Shown here: positions 1 to 5,900 of the stretch, in pieces
Numbering within the stretch: position 1 is the first letter of the stretch
Layout of the letters: every line of letters starts with the position of its first letter
Source: Candidatus Cloacimonadota bacterium
GTDB lineage: Bacteria > Cloacimonadota > Cloacimonadia > Cloacimonadales > Cloacimonadaceae
DNA length: 20,723 nt
Reading direction: 5' to 3'
Assembly (NCBI GenBank): GCA_028681035.1
Contig: JAQUJJ010000059.1
Location: forward strand, 1 to 20,723
The notes under the pieces: generated by a model
The model's input: only the letters and a program-made list of their open reading frames with translations
What the model was told of the DNA's origin: nothing
Databases searched by the model: none
Program-made: the position numbers and the translations under genes

Positions 1-99
1 TGGCTCAGGATGCCAGCTGATGTGATCTTTATTATGTTCGGTGCTTTACCGCTTCTCACAGCAACCGTTCTGACCTGCCGTTCCGTACGGAGGAGATAA
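1..99 (+). CDS. C-terminal end of a membrane protein, possibly heme-copper oxidase/NorB-like subunit I (5' partial)
   Basis: An open frame enters from the left edge and gives 32 residues before a TAA at 97-99. The peptide begins WLRMPADVIFIMFGALPLL and ends in a basic tail (RSVRRR). The hydrophobic stretch from about residue 8 to 25 followed by arginines looks like a last transmembrane helix with a cytoplasmic tail. The WLR-P-DVIFI pattern reminds me of the final helix of quinol-dependent nitric oxide reductase or related heme-copper oxidase subunit I proteins. That assignment rests on a very short stretch and is inference. No U-rich terminator follows, but a composite palindrome starts 19 bp downstream. 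Confidence 0.5.
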   Translation, partial: WLRMPADVIFIMFGALPLLTATVLTCRSVRRR

Positions 100-117
100 G
101 GATAATCCGCTTTGGAG

Positions 118-179
118 CAGCCTAAAGGCTGGACAACAAACCTTACGGGGCAGCCGTTTGTTGTTCACGCTTCAGCGTG
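118..179. repeat. Composite palindrome: three back-to-back hairpins (REP-like)
   Basis: Three stem-loops abut one another. CAGCC-TAAA-GGCTG spans 118-131. ACAACAAAC at 133-141 pairs with GTTTGTTGT at 156-164, extended by one wobble and one GC pair to 131-166. CACGC-TTCA-GCGTG spans 166-179. No T-tract follows, so a standard intrinsic terminator is unlikely. The arrangement resembles dispersed REP/BIME-type intergenic elements, but only one copy lies in this window. The rest of 180-434 holds no gene I can support. Confidence 0.55.
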
Positions 180-408
180 CTCTATGCTGTCTGGCCGATT
201 ATTGAAAAGTTATCTTTGTTTGCCATCCTTGTTCACAACAGGATAATGCCGAGGCCCATGACGTTCTCCGCGATGGCATTTGCACTCTTTTCGGGAAAAT
301 GTCCAAGAAATTGCACCCAGGCTGCTTTAGATCTCTCGGTCGTAATTCGGGTGGCAGGCGTACTGCTTCTTTCCGGCGGCATCGACACAATACGGATTTT
401 CACCCGAC

Positions 409-458
409 CATCCACTTGATGACACTGCCTCAGTTTACATCCAGTCGATGACGCTGCC
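409..458. repeat. Imperfect 21-bp direct repeat at the 3' end of the 97-aa gene
   Basis: The 21 bp at 438-458 (last codons before the stop of the leftward 97-aa gene) recur at 409-429 with 18 of 21 matches, separated by 8 bp. Read leftward, the first copy encodes GSVIDWM and the second would encode GSVIKWM. This looks like a small tandem duplication of the gene's tail, now outside the reading frame. Confidence 0.45.
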
Positions 459-728
459 GCCACTTGATGGATAGTAGGGACTCACCAGGAAGTTAAGCCC
501 GTTCTCCCGCGTAACACGGAACTCTTTGACTTTGAATTTTTTTCCTTCGTGAAGGTCATAACGTGTCGCATTCAAACTAGGCACGGGTATAAAGCAGTAG
601 AGCTGCTTCAGCACCTCAGCCTTCTTCTCCTCAGGAATAATGTACTCCTCAACCGTGCCGCCATGTACTTCCAGAGGGCGTGTCGGATAAGGCAACCGAT
701 CCTTGAACGGGTTCATTTGCTGATTCAT
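435..728 (-). CDS. Unrecognised 97-aa protein
   Basis: Conserved-looking but unrecognised small soluble protein. An upstream in-frame ATG (806) exists. I chose the ATG at 726-728 because AAGGAG sits 5 bp before it and the N-terminal extension is low-complexity. The protein starts MNQQMNPFKDRLPYPTRP, has an acidic/basic middle (EEKKAEVLKQLY) and ends GGSVIDWM. No signal peptide or membrane segment is visible. It is the last and largest of three short leftward genes downstream of the promoter at 1032-1060, so it is probably co-transcribed with them. Beta-rich composition with many aromatic residues suggests a compact domain, but I assign no function. The last 21 bp of coding sequence are imperfectly duplicated just downstream. 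Confidence 0.6.
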   Translation of the reverse strand: MNQQMNPFKDRLPYPTRPLEVHGGTVEEYIIPEEKKAEVLKQLYCFIPVPSLNATRYDLHEGKKFKVKEFRVTRENGLNFLVSPYYPSSGGSVIDWM

Positions 729-863
729 GTGCGCTCCTTCTTGTTTTAGGGGTTTTGGGCAGGCTGAGCGGTTTGCCTTGCTCTGCCCGTTTCTCATTTT
801 TTTCAACGAGTTTCAACTCTTTTATCAGTTTTTGGCATCTGGCCTGATTCCTTCTGCAGTCAT
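649..863 (-). pseudogene. Possible small gene interrupted by a frameshift at an A5 run
   Basis: A very strong ribosome-binding site (AAGGAGG, 4-5 bp before ATG at 861-863) opens a frame that stops after only 12 codons (MTAEGIRPDAKN, TGA at 825-827). At the codons AAA-AAC just before that stop, a one-base slip (or one extra A) joins a longer frame. That frame reads LIKELKLVEKNEKRAEQGKP, a coding-like charged helix, and stays open to 649-651. It overlaps the 97-aa gene by about 80 bp. The gene could be a true frameshift pseudogene, a site of programmed -1 slippage (the heptamer C-AAA-AAC is only partly slippery), or a 12-codon leader. No function recognised. Confidence 0.3.
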
Positions 864-910
864 GGCTCCTCCTTTATTAGTTGCAGTGGTTGATCCGGTA
901 TCTCTCCGGG

Positions 911-997
911 TTACAGGTTAAGCTCTTTGGCCTTCGTGCACACCGCGTTGAATTCAGCCTCGGCTTTGCTCAGCCGTACTTGTATCAACTTCGCCAT
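911..997 (-). CDS. 28-aa small ORF, probably a truncated 45-aa protein
   Basis: First short gene after the leftward promoter at 1032-1060. ATG at 995-997 is preceded by AAGGA at about 8 bp. It encodes MAKLIQVRLSKAEAEFNAVC and eight more residues (TKAKELNL) before TAA at 911-913. If the TAA is read through, the same frame continues for 16 sensible codons (PGEIPDQPLQLIKEEP) to a TGA at 860-862. That TGA overlaps the ATG of the next ORF in the typical ATGA coupling arrangement. This implies the ancestral protein was 45 aa and the TAA is a nonsense mutation, or an unusual stop. The amphipathic N-terminal helix gives no family assignment. Confidence 0.4.
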   Translation of the reverse strand: MAKLIQVRLSKAEAEFNAVCTKAKELNL

Positions 998-1031
998 GTT
1001 TAGTATCCTTATCCAATTCTATAATAGACAT

Positions 1032-1060
1032 ATAATAAGTAGGTGGTGTTATATTGTCAA
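1032..1060 (-). promoter_or_regulatory. Near-consensus sigma70-type promoter for the leftward small-gene cluster
   Basis: On the minus strand the -35 box TTGACA (1060-1055, perfect) is separated by exactly 17 bp from TATTAT (1037-1032). The expected transcription start is near 1025, about 28 bp upstream of the small-gene ATG at 997. This is the cleanest promoter in the window. The adjoining 1061-1178 segment holds nothing I can identify. Confidence 0.65.
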
Positions 1061-1178
1061 GGCGAATTATGGTTGAAATTAGCCGACGATGTGATTTAAG
1101 GTTGTGATTCGCATTCATCTCTCTCGACCCACAACTTTCCCAAACCGGGCGGCTCCTAAATCAGCCCTCGCAATTGCT

Positions 1179-1261
1179 ATTCCGCGGGGCGGAATCATAT
1201 AATTCGGCGTAGCTGAATTATTCTTAGTCGCTTGGGCGACTAGAAAAAACAATTAATTGTT
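1179..1261. repeat. Cluster of four consecutive perfect or near-perfect palindromes
   Basis: Hairpin 1: ATTCCGC-GGG-GCGGAAT (1179-1195). Hairpin 2: a 10-bp stem with one G-T pair and loop GTA (1199-1221). Hairpin 3: TAGTCGC-TTGG-GCGACTA (1225-1242). Element 4: the perfect palindrome AACAATTAATTGTT (1248-1261). They sit head to tail in a gene-free region upstream of bipA. Hairpin 3 is followed by A5-6, not T, on this strand. Confidence 0.6.
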
Positions 1262-1289
1262 CTTTGCAAAAAGTTGTCTATCAGGCCTT

Positions 1290-1408
1290 ATTGCGGATAT
1301 ACTGCGCAATCATCCACCGCATAGCGGCGGATATACTGCGGAACAATCCACCGCATAGGGCGGATATACTGTGTTGCTTTCAGTATGTCCGCCGCTATGC
1401 GGTGGATG
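1290..1408. repeat. Tandem plus inverted repeat block (GGATATACTG / CCACCGCATAG units)
   Basis: GGATATACTG occurs three times directly (1295-1304, 1329-1338, 1362-1371) and once inverted with one change (1381-1390). CCACCGCATAG occurs at 1314-1324 and 1348-1358 and inverted at 1395-1405. The outer 28-bp arms 1311-1338 and 1381-1408 are reverse complements with a single mismatch and can form a long stem around a 42-base loop. A smaller 6-bp hairpin ATTGCG/CGCAAT (1290-1310) precedes them. This is a non-coding repeat structure; a 72-aa ORF across it is incidental. Confidence 0.65.
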
Positions 1409-1493
1409 CCCATTTTTCGCCTCACAAACAGCATAGCGCATTTGCATCAGCCGTGCGACATGCAAGCTTCATGAAAAGTTGAAATGTGTAGGG

Positions 1494-1510
1494 TTGGCTC
1501 TATGAGCCAA
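1494..1510. other. Isolated 7-bp hairpin upstream of bipA
   Basis: TTGGCTC-TAT-GAGCCAA forms a 7-bp stem with a 3-base loop. It lies about 90 bp before the proposed bipA promoter and lacks a T-tract, so it may be a protein-binding palindrome or another repeat remnant. Confidence 0.35.
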
Positions 1511-1599
1511 ACAAAGATATGAAATCCCATGACGTGCCTTTGGCGAACAAACACCCGGTGTGTTTCGCATGTTTAAAAATTACAGAAATGACGTTTATT

Positions 1600-1630
1600 T
1601 TGACAAAACCTTCTTTTTTTATGGTATCTT
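1600..1630 (+). promoter_or_regulatory. Candidate promoter of bipA (TTGACA, extended -10)
   Basis: TTGACA (1600-1605) is followed after 19 bp by TATCTT (1625-1630), preceded by the extended -10 dinucleotide TG at 1622-1623. The spacer is longer than ideal, but the TG motif compensates in known extended -10 promoters. The expected start near 1637 leaves a ~25-base leader before the ATG at 1662. Confidence 0.45.
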
Positions 1631-1661
1631 GTACGTCATTAATAAAACTAGTAGAAACGAT

Positions 1662-3473
1662 ATGCCAAATAAAGCACTGCGAAATATTGCGATCATTGCC
1701 CACGTAGACCACGGGAAAACCACCCTCGTGGATGCTATTCTCACACAGTCCAAGCTGTTCCTTAACAAAGCTGTCTTCCGCGAATGCTTCCTGGACAGCA
1801 ATGATCTAGAGCGCGAACGCGGCATCACGATTCTCTCCAAGAACGTCAGCGTCGAGTACTTGGGTGTCAAGATCAACGTCATCGACACTCCGGGCCACAG
1901 TGATTTTGCCGGCCAGGTCGAGCGCGTTCTCAAACTGGCCGATGGTGTCCTGCTGCTTGTGGATGCCGCCGACGGCCCCATGCCGCAGACCCGCTTTGTT
2001 CTGGCCAAGGCACTGGAATTGGGTCTCAAGTGCGTAGTCATTTTCAACAAGATGGACCGCTCAGACGCGCGGCCGGACACCGTGCACGACAAGATGTTCG
2101 ACCTGTTTGTCGAGCTGAACGCCAGCGACGCCCAACTAGACTTCCCCGTGCTCTATGCCAGCGCAAAAGATGGCTGGGCCTCCACGACTCTGGAAGGCCA
2201 GCGCACCAACATCCTGCCGCTGATGGACGCAATTCTGGAACACATCCCTGCCCCCCGCGTGCAGGAGGGGCCTGTGCAGATGCAGATCGCCTCGATCGAG
2301 CACTCTGACTTTGTCGGACGCACAGGCATCGGTCGGGTCTATCGCGGCACCCTGGATTTGATGATGCCGATCGTTCACATGACGTGGGACGGCTCGTACG
2401 AGCCGGTGCAACTCAAGGAGCTGTTCGTCTTTGAAGGGCTGACCCGACGCTCCGTGGAGCGCGTGGAGTGCGGAGAGCTGTGTGCGGTCGTCGGCATCCC
2501 GGCTATCGACATCGGCGATACCCTGGCGGATGCGCAGTGCGCCGAGGCACTGCCCGCCATTCATATAGATGAGACGACACTCTCCATGATTTTCCGGATT
2601 AACGATTCACCGTTCTTTGGGCAGGACGGCACCTTTGTAACCAGCCGCCACCTGCGGCAGCGGCTAAAGCTGGAGGTCCAGCGCGACGTGGCCCTGCGCG
2701 TGGAGGAACAGGACGACGACACTTTCAACGTCAGCGGACGCGGTGTGCTGCACCTCTCCATCCTGATCGAGAACATGCGCCGGGAGGGCTTTGAGTTGAC
2801 CGTGGCCCAGCCGCGCGTGATCTACAAGCAGATCGACGGAATCAAATGCGAGCCTTTCGAACTGCTCACAGTGGATGTATCGGATGATCGCGCCGGCAAG
2901 GTGATCGCGCTGGTAGGCTCACGCCGCGGCGACCTCATCCGCGTCGAGCAATATGGCGTGCGGAAAATACAGGAGTTCCACATTCCCACGCGGGGTACTA
3001 TCGGGCTGCGCAGCAAGCTACTCACTGTGTCGGCTGGTGAGGCTGTTGTACACCACTGCTTTAGCCACTACGCTCCTGTTGCCGGCGACTTCAACAATCG
3101 TAACAAAGGTGTCATGATCAGCATGGCCGCCGGAAAGTCCGCGGCTTTTGCGATGGATGGGCTGCAGATGCGTGGCGACCTGTTTGTGGATATCGGAACA
3201 GATTGCTATGAGGGCATGATTATCGGGGAGCACTGCCTGGACTCTGATCTGTTGGTGAACATCCAGAAAGCCAAAGCGTTTAGCAACGTCCGGGCTGCTG
3301 GGCGAGATCGGAACTTGGAGGTCTCCCCGCCAGTGCTGATGAGCCTAGAAGAGGCCATCGAATATATTGCGGCAGACGAGCTGGTTGAGGTCACACCCAA
3401 ACACATCCGCCTGCGAAAACGCCTCATCAAAGAGTACGAACGCAAACAGGTGCGCCGCCAAGCTAAGGCATAA
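1662..3473 (+). CDS. bipA: BipA/TypA ribosome-associated translational GTPase
   Basis: Complete 603-aa EF-G-like GTPase, close to the usual ~600 aa of the family. BipA binds the ribosome at the EF-G site, assists large-subunit assembly and is needed under stress or cold. All G motifs are visible: AHVDHGKTT (13-21), RERGITI (51-57), DTPGH (75-79), NKMD (129-132) and SAK (167-169). Domain II, the EF-G-like domains and the BipA-specific C-terminus (VEVTPKHIRLRKR, basic tail ERKQVRRQAKA) follow. I chose MPNKALRN as the start because family members begin there. The open frame extends upstream to 1560, but that part overlaps the promoter and is not BipA-like. No good Shine-Dalgarno site precedes the ATG. 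The gene is monocistronic, and its stop codon coincides with the broken end of a VF530 gene on the other strand. Confidence 0.95.
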   Translation: MPNKALRNIAIIAHVDHGKTTLVDAILTQSKLFLNKAVFRECFLDSNDLERERGITILSKNVSVEYLGVKINVIDTPGHSDFAGQVERVLKLADGVLLLVDAADGPMPQTRFVLAKALELGLKCVVIFNKMDRSDARPDTVHDKMFDLFVELNASDAQLDFPVLYASAKDGWASTTLEGQRTNILPLMDAILEHIPAPRVQEGPVQMQIASIEHSDFVGRTGIGRVYRGTLDLMMPIVHMTWDGSYEPVQLKELFVFEGLTRRSVERVECGELCAVVGIPAIDIGDTLADAQCAEALPAIHIDETTLSMIFRINDSPFFGQDGTFVTSRHLRQRLKLEVQRDVALRVEEQDDDTFNVSGRGVLHLSILIENMRREGFELTVAQPRVIYKQIDGIKCEPFELLTVDVSDDRAGKVIALVGSRRGDLIRVEQYGVRKIQEFHIPTRGTIGLRSKLLTVSAGEAVVHHCFSHYAPVAGDFNNRNKGVMISMAAGKSAAFAMDGLQMRGDLFVDIGTDCYEGMIIGEHCLDSDLLVNIQKAKAFSNVRAAGRDRNLEVSPPVLMSLEEAIEYIAADELVEVTPKHIRLRKRLIKEYERKQVRRQAKA

Positions 3474-3547
3474 TGCTCAACTAGACTGTTCACGATTTGC
3501 TCCAGCGTAATGCCGTGCAAAGGATTATTCGGTTGTTTGTCACTCAT
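3470..3547 (-). pseudogene. VF530 (DUF2132) gene remnant, N-terminal 26 codons only
   Basis: The leftward frame from ATG 3547 reads MSDKQPNNPLHGITLEQIVN and then SLVEHY. This matches the highly characteristic N-terminus of the small VF530/DUF2132 family (about 70-80 aa, reported to bind DNA), where the next residues should be GW and a conserved basic domain. Here the frame instead continues as antisense of the bipA 3' end. Similarity stops at codon 26 (3470-3472), inside the bipA stop codon, so roughly two thirds of the gene is missing. I infer a deletion or insertion junction. The ATG overlaps the stop of a short upstream frame (ATGA), consistent with an old operon. Confidence 0.75.
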
Positions 3548-3651
3548 ACACTATGATTTTTTTGTTTTTTTGATTGGTCAAACCTAAATTTACGGTCAAT
3601 CCGCTTCAGTTCGCTCAGAGAAAATTTCTTCCAAACTCCACTGCAAAACAT
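3544..3651 (-). pseudogene. Probable 3' remnant of the gene upstream of VF530 (35 codons)
   Basis: A leftward frame from ATG 3651 encodes 35 residues including GVWKKFSLSELKRIDRKFRF and ends TGA at 3544-3546, overlapping the VF530 ATG. The strongly helical, basic content and the ATGA overlap suggest the tail of a real upstream gene whose front part was lost where the restriction locus begins. I do not recognise the family. It could be chance, because only 35 codons remain. Confidence 0.35.
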
Positions 3652-3731
3652 AGTAACACGTGCATGTCAAAACTAGATACAGAAGAGTTTTTTATAAAAA
3701 TTATTGCACTACCAAAATACTGCATTTATTA

Positions 3732-3760
3732 TTGATTGCTGATCACAGTAGTGGTATAGT
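3732..3760 (+). promoter_or_regulatory. Promoter of the restriction locus, abutting the first ATG (leaderless)
   Basis: TTGATT (3732-3737), a 17-bp spacer and TATAGT (3755-3760) with the extended -10 TG at 3752-3753. The expected transcription start, 6-8 bases after the -10 box, falls on the A of the ATG at 3767. No Shine-Dalgarno sequence precedes that ATG. Both facts point to a leaderless mRNA for the first gene. No other clear promoter is visible before hsdR, so this may drive the whole 16-kb operon. Confidence 0.6.
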
Positions 3761-3766
3761 GTATTT

Positions 3767-4339
3767 ATGAGTTTAAGGAATATCCAGATTAAAGAGCTTT
3801 GCGACATCCGGATGGGGCATACTTTCCGGCAAAAGCCAACATACTCTGACAACGGGAATGTATTGGTTATACAGCCGGGAGATCTCTCCCCCGAAGGTAC
3901 CTTGACAGTCGAGAATCTATGCAAGGCCGATGTTTCTGCCGGACCGAATGTGAAAACAGGTGATGTTTTGCTGATTAACCGCGGGCGTTTTACGGCAACG
4001 GCCTTTGACAGATCACCTGATTTGCCCTGCGTTGCCTCATCAGCTTTCATCATTCTGACGCCTAAAGAACCTGAAAAACTGCTGCCTGGCTATATTGCAC
4101 TGTTTTTCAACTCCGTTGCTGGCCAGAATGCTTTCGCAAGATTGACCGAAACTACGACAATCCCCTTCCTGAGCTGCTCAAATCTCGGGGCTATGAAAAT
4201 CAGCGCCCCCGCCCCGGAGAAACAGAGGGCACTAGTGAAACTTGGAGAGATGAACAAAGCATACATCAGATTAACCTCAAGAAAAGCTGAATTACAGAAC
4301 CATATCATTAATCGGCAGATTGCCGAAATAAACCATTAA
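3767..4339 (+). CDS. hsdS: Half-size type I restriction specificity subunit (single TRD)
   Basis: This 190-aa protein is about half the usual 400-450 aa of HsdS. Residues 1-140 look like one target-recognition domain: the start IKELCDIRMGHTFR, then LVIQPGDLSPEG, GDVLLINRGRFTATAF and a short PFLSCSNLGAMKI segment before the conserved linker. Residues ~145-190 (PAPEKQRALVKLGEMNKAY onwards) form the long helix used for dimerisation and HsdM contact. Known half-HsdS proteins can dimerise to recognise palindromic bipartite sites, so it may be functional; alternatively it is a truncated relic. It lies 22 bp before hsdM. A second, full HsdS lies 10 kb downstream, so the locus may offer two specificities. 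It is read from an apparently leaderless transcript. Confidence 0.8.
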   Translation: MSLRNIQIKELCDIRMGHTFRQKPTYSDNGNVLVIQPGDLSPEGTLTVENLCKADVSAGPNVKTGDVLLINRGRFTATAFDRSPDLPCVASSAFIILTPKEPEKLLPGYIALFFNSVAGQNAFARLTETTTIPFLSCSNLGAMKISAPAPEKQRALVKLGEMNKAYIRLTSRKAELQNHIINRQIAEINH

Positions 4340-4361
4340 GCACAATTTAAGGAGATCCAAA

Positions 4362-5879
4362 ATGAGCAACGTAAAACAATACTCCCAGGAAGAACTTAAC
4401 AAAACACTCTGGAATGCAGCCGATTCATCACGCGGTACCATTGACGGCGGTGTTTATAAGGATTACGTTCTTTTGCTGCTTTTCTACAAATACATCAGCG
4501 ATATCCACGTACACACCATTCAGAAACTGAAAGGCCGCTATGGAACAGACGAAGATCGTATCAAGCTGCGTCTTAAAAGCGAACGTTTCATTATACCGGA
4601 GGGTGCTGGATTTGCAGATCTCTATAAAAACCTGGAAGCTGATAACCTCGGCGAGCTGATCAATGTGGCACTTCATAGGATTGAAGATGCCAATGGAGAG
4701 AGACTTGAAGGCATTTTAACCGTGGATTTCAATTCAGATGCCATTCTCGGTAAAACCGAGCAACGCAACAAAATGCTGCGCAATCTTATGGCCGATTTCT
4801 CAAAAATTGACCTGACTTACGCCAAGGACGATGTGATCGGCAATGCCTATATGTACATGATAGAACGCTTCGGCACGGATGCCGGCAAAAAAGCGGGCGA
4901 ATTTTTTACAGTCAAATCTGTTGCCCAGTTACTGGCCCGCCTCGCTAAACCCCAGCCAGGATGGCGTATATGCGATCCAGCGGCGGGTTCGGGGGGTCTT
5001 CTTTTGCTAGCCGGAGAGGAAATAGAGAAACAGGGCTCAAATGACTATGCGCTCTATGGTCAGGAGAGCAACATGGGCACCTATAATTTGGCCCGCATGA
5101 ACATGTTCCTGCATGGCAAGGACTCCACCCGTATTGAGCAGGGCGACACCCTGAATAATCCGCTGCTGAAAGAGAACGACGTCCTGATGAAATTCGATCT
5201 CGTGATAGCGAACCCCCCGTTTTCTTTAAAAAAATGGATGGGTGAGAATATTGAGAATGACAGATACAACCGATTCTGGCGCGGAATACCCCCTGCCACC
5301 AAAGGCGATTATGCCTTTGTAACCCACATGGTGGAAACCGCCAAAGCTAAAGAGGGAAAAGTGGCGGTCATTGTGCCCCATGGAGTGCTCTTCCGCGGCG
5401 CAGCCGAAGGCCGCATCCGCAAAAGTCTGCTGGAGGAAAACATCGTCGATGCAGTGATCGGCCTGCCAGCAGGACTTTTCCAGACAACCGGCATTCCCGT
5501 GGCAATACTACTTCTCGACCGCTCGCGTGAGGCAGGAGGAGCCAACGAAAACCGTAAGGATGTTCTTTTTGTGGAGGCCTCTAAGGAGTTTAAGCCCGGC
5601 AAAGCGCAGAATTCACTGGAAGAGGAGAGTATCCGGAAAATCCTCGATGCCGTTGAAAACCGCCGGAATATCGATAAATTCAGCCGTTCCGTCATGCCGA
5701 CCGAGATCGCAGAGAACGACTACAACCTCAATATCACCCGCTATGTGGATACCTTTGAAGAGGAGGAGGAGGTTGATATTGAAGCCAACCTCAAAGAGCT
5801 GGCGGAGGTGGATACCGAGCTGGCGCAGCTGGAGGCTGAAATGAAGGCACACCTGAGGGAATTGGGAATAGGGAATTGA
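4362..5879 (+). CDS. hsdM: Type I restriction-modification methyltransferase subunit M (N6-adenine)
   Basis: Complete 505-aa HsdM. The N-terminal helical HsdM_N domain (about 1-150) is followed by the N6-adenine methyltransferase fold: GEFFTV (179-184), SAM-binding motif I DPAAGSGG (205-212) and catalytic motif IV NPPF (284-287). Two M subunits with one S subunit form the modification enzyme, and two added HsdR form the nuclease. A strong AAGGAG (4349-4354) precedes the ATG. The C-terminus is acidic and coiled-coil-like (EEEEEVDIEANLKEL). It ends LRELGIGN, and those last residues and the TGA stop are encoded by a heptamer repeat array (5859-5879), so the repeat has replaced or extended the native end. 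Confidence 0.96.
   Translation: MSNVKQYSQEELNKTLWNAADSSRGTIDGGVYKDYVLLLLFYKYISDIHVHTIQKLKGRYGTDEDRIKLRLKSERFIIPEGAGFADLYKNLEADNLGELINVALHRIEDANGERLEGILTVDFNSDAILGKTEQRNKMLRNLMADFSKIDLTYAKDDVIGNAYMYMIERFGTDAGKKAGEFFTVKSVAQLLARLAKPQPGWRICDPAAGSGGLLLLAGEEIEKQGSNDYALYGQESNMGTYNLARMNMFLHGKDSTRIEQGDTLNNPLLKENDVLMKFDLVIANPPFSLKKWMGENIENDRYNRFWRGIPPATKGDYAFVTHMVETAKAKEGKVAVIVPHGVLFRGAAEGRIRKSLLEENIVDAVIGLPAGLFQTTGIPVAILLLDRSREAGGANENRKDVLFVEASKEFKPGKAQNSLEEESIRKILDAVENRRNIDKFSRSVMPTEIAENDYNLNITRYVDTFEEEEEVDIEANLKELAEVDTELAQLEAEMKAHLRELGIGN
5859..5879 (+). repeat. Heptamer array at hsdM 3' end (3 units, in frame)
   Basis: GAATTGG-GAATAGG-GAATTGA in perfect 7-bp register. It encodes the last residues ELGIGN of HsdM and its TGA stop (5877-5879). 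Confidence 0.75.
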
Positions 5880-5900
5880 TAATGGATTGAGGAGGCAGTC

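Noticed and set aside
409..458. Template/variable repeat pair of a diversity-generating retroelement, given the Avd-like four-helix-bundle gene elsewhere
   Set aside because: The 21-bp copies differ at non-adenine positions, no reverse transcriptase is present, and the two loci are 16 kb apart.
233..463. 76-aa leftward ORF containing KIRIVSMPPE
   Set aside because: No usable ribosome-binding site, it overlaps the 97-aa gene, and beyond about ten residues it matches nothing I recognise. It may be debris of a decayed gene but cannot be supported.
1264..1482. 72-aa rightward ORF upstream of bipA
   Set aside because: It is made almost entirely of the palindromic repeat block and has no ribosome-binding site.
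1619..2564. Long antisense ORFs (157 and 142 aa) within bipA
   Set aside because: Mirror frames of a GC-rich conserved gene; low-complexity Ser/Arg-rich content and no start signals.
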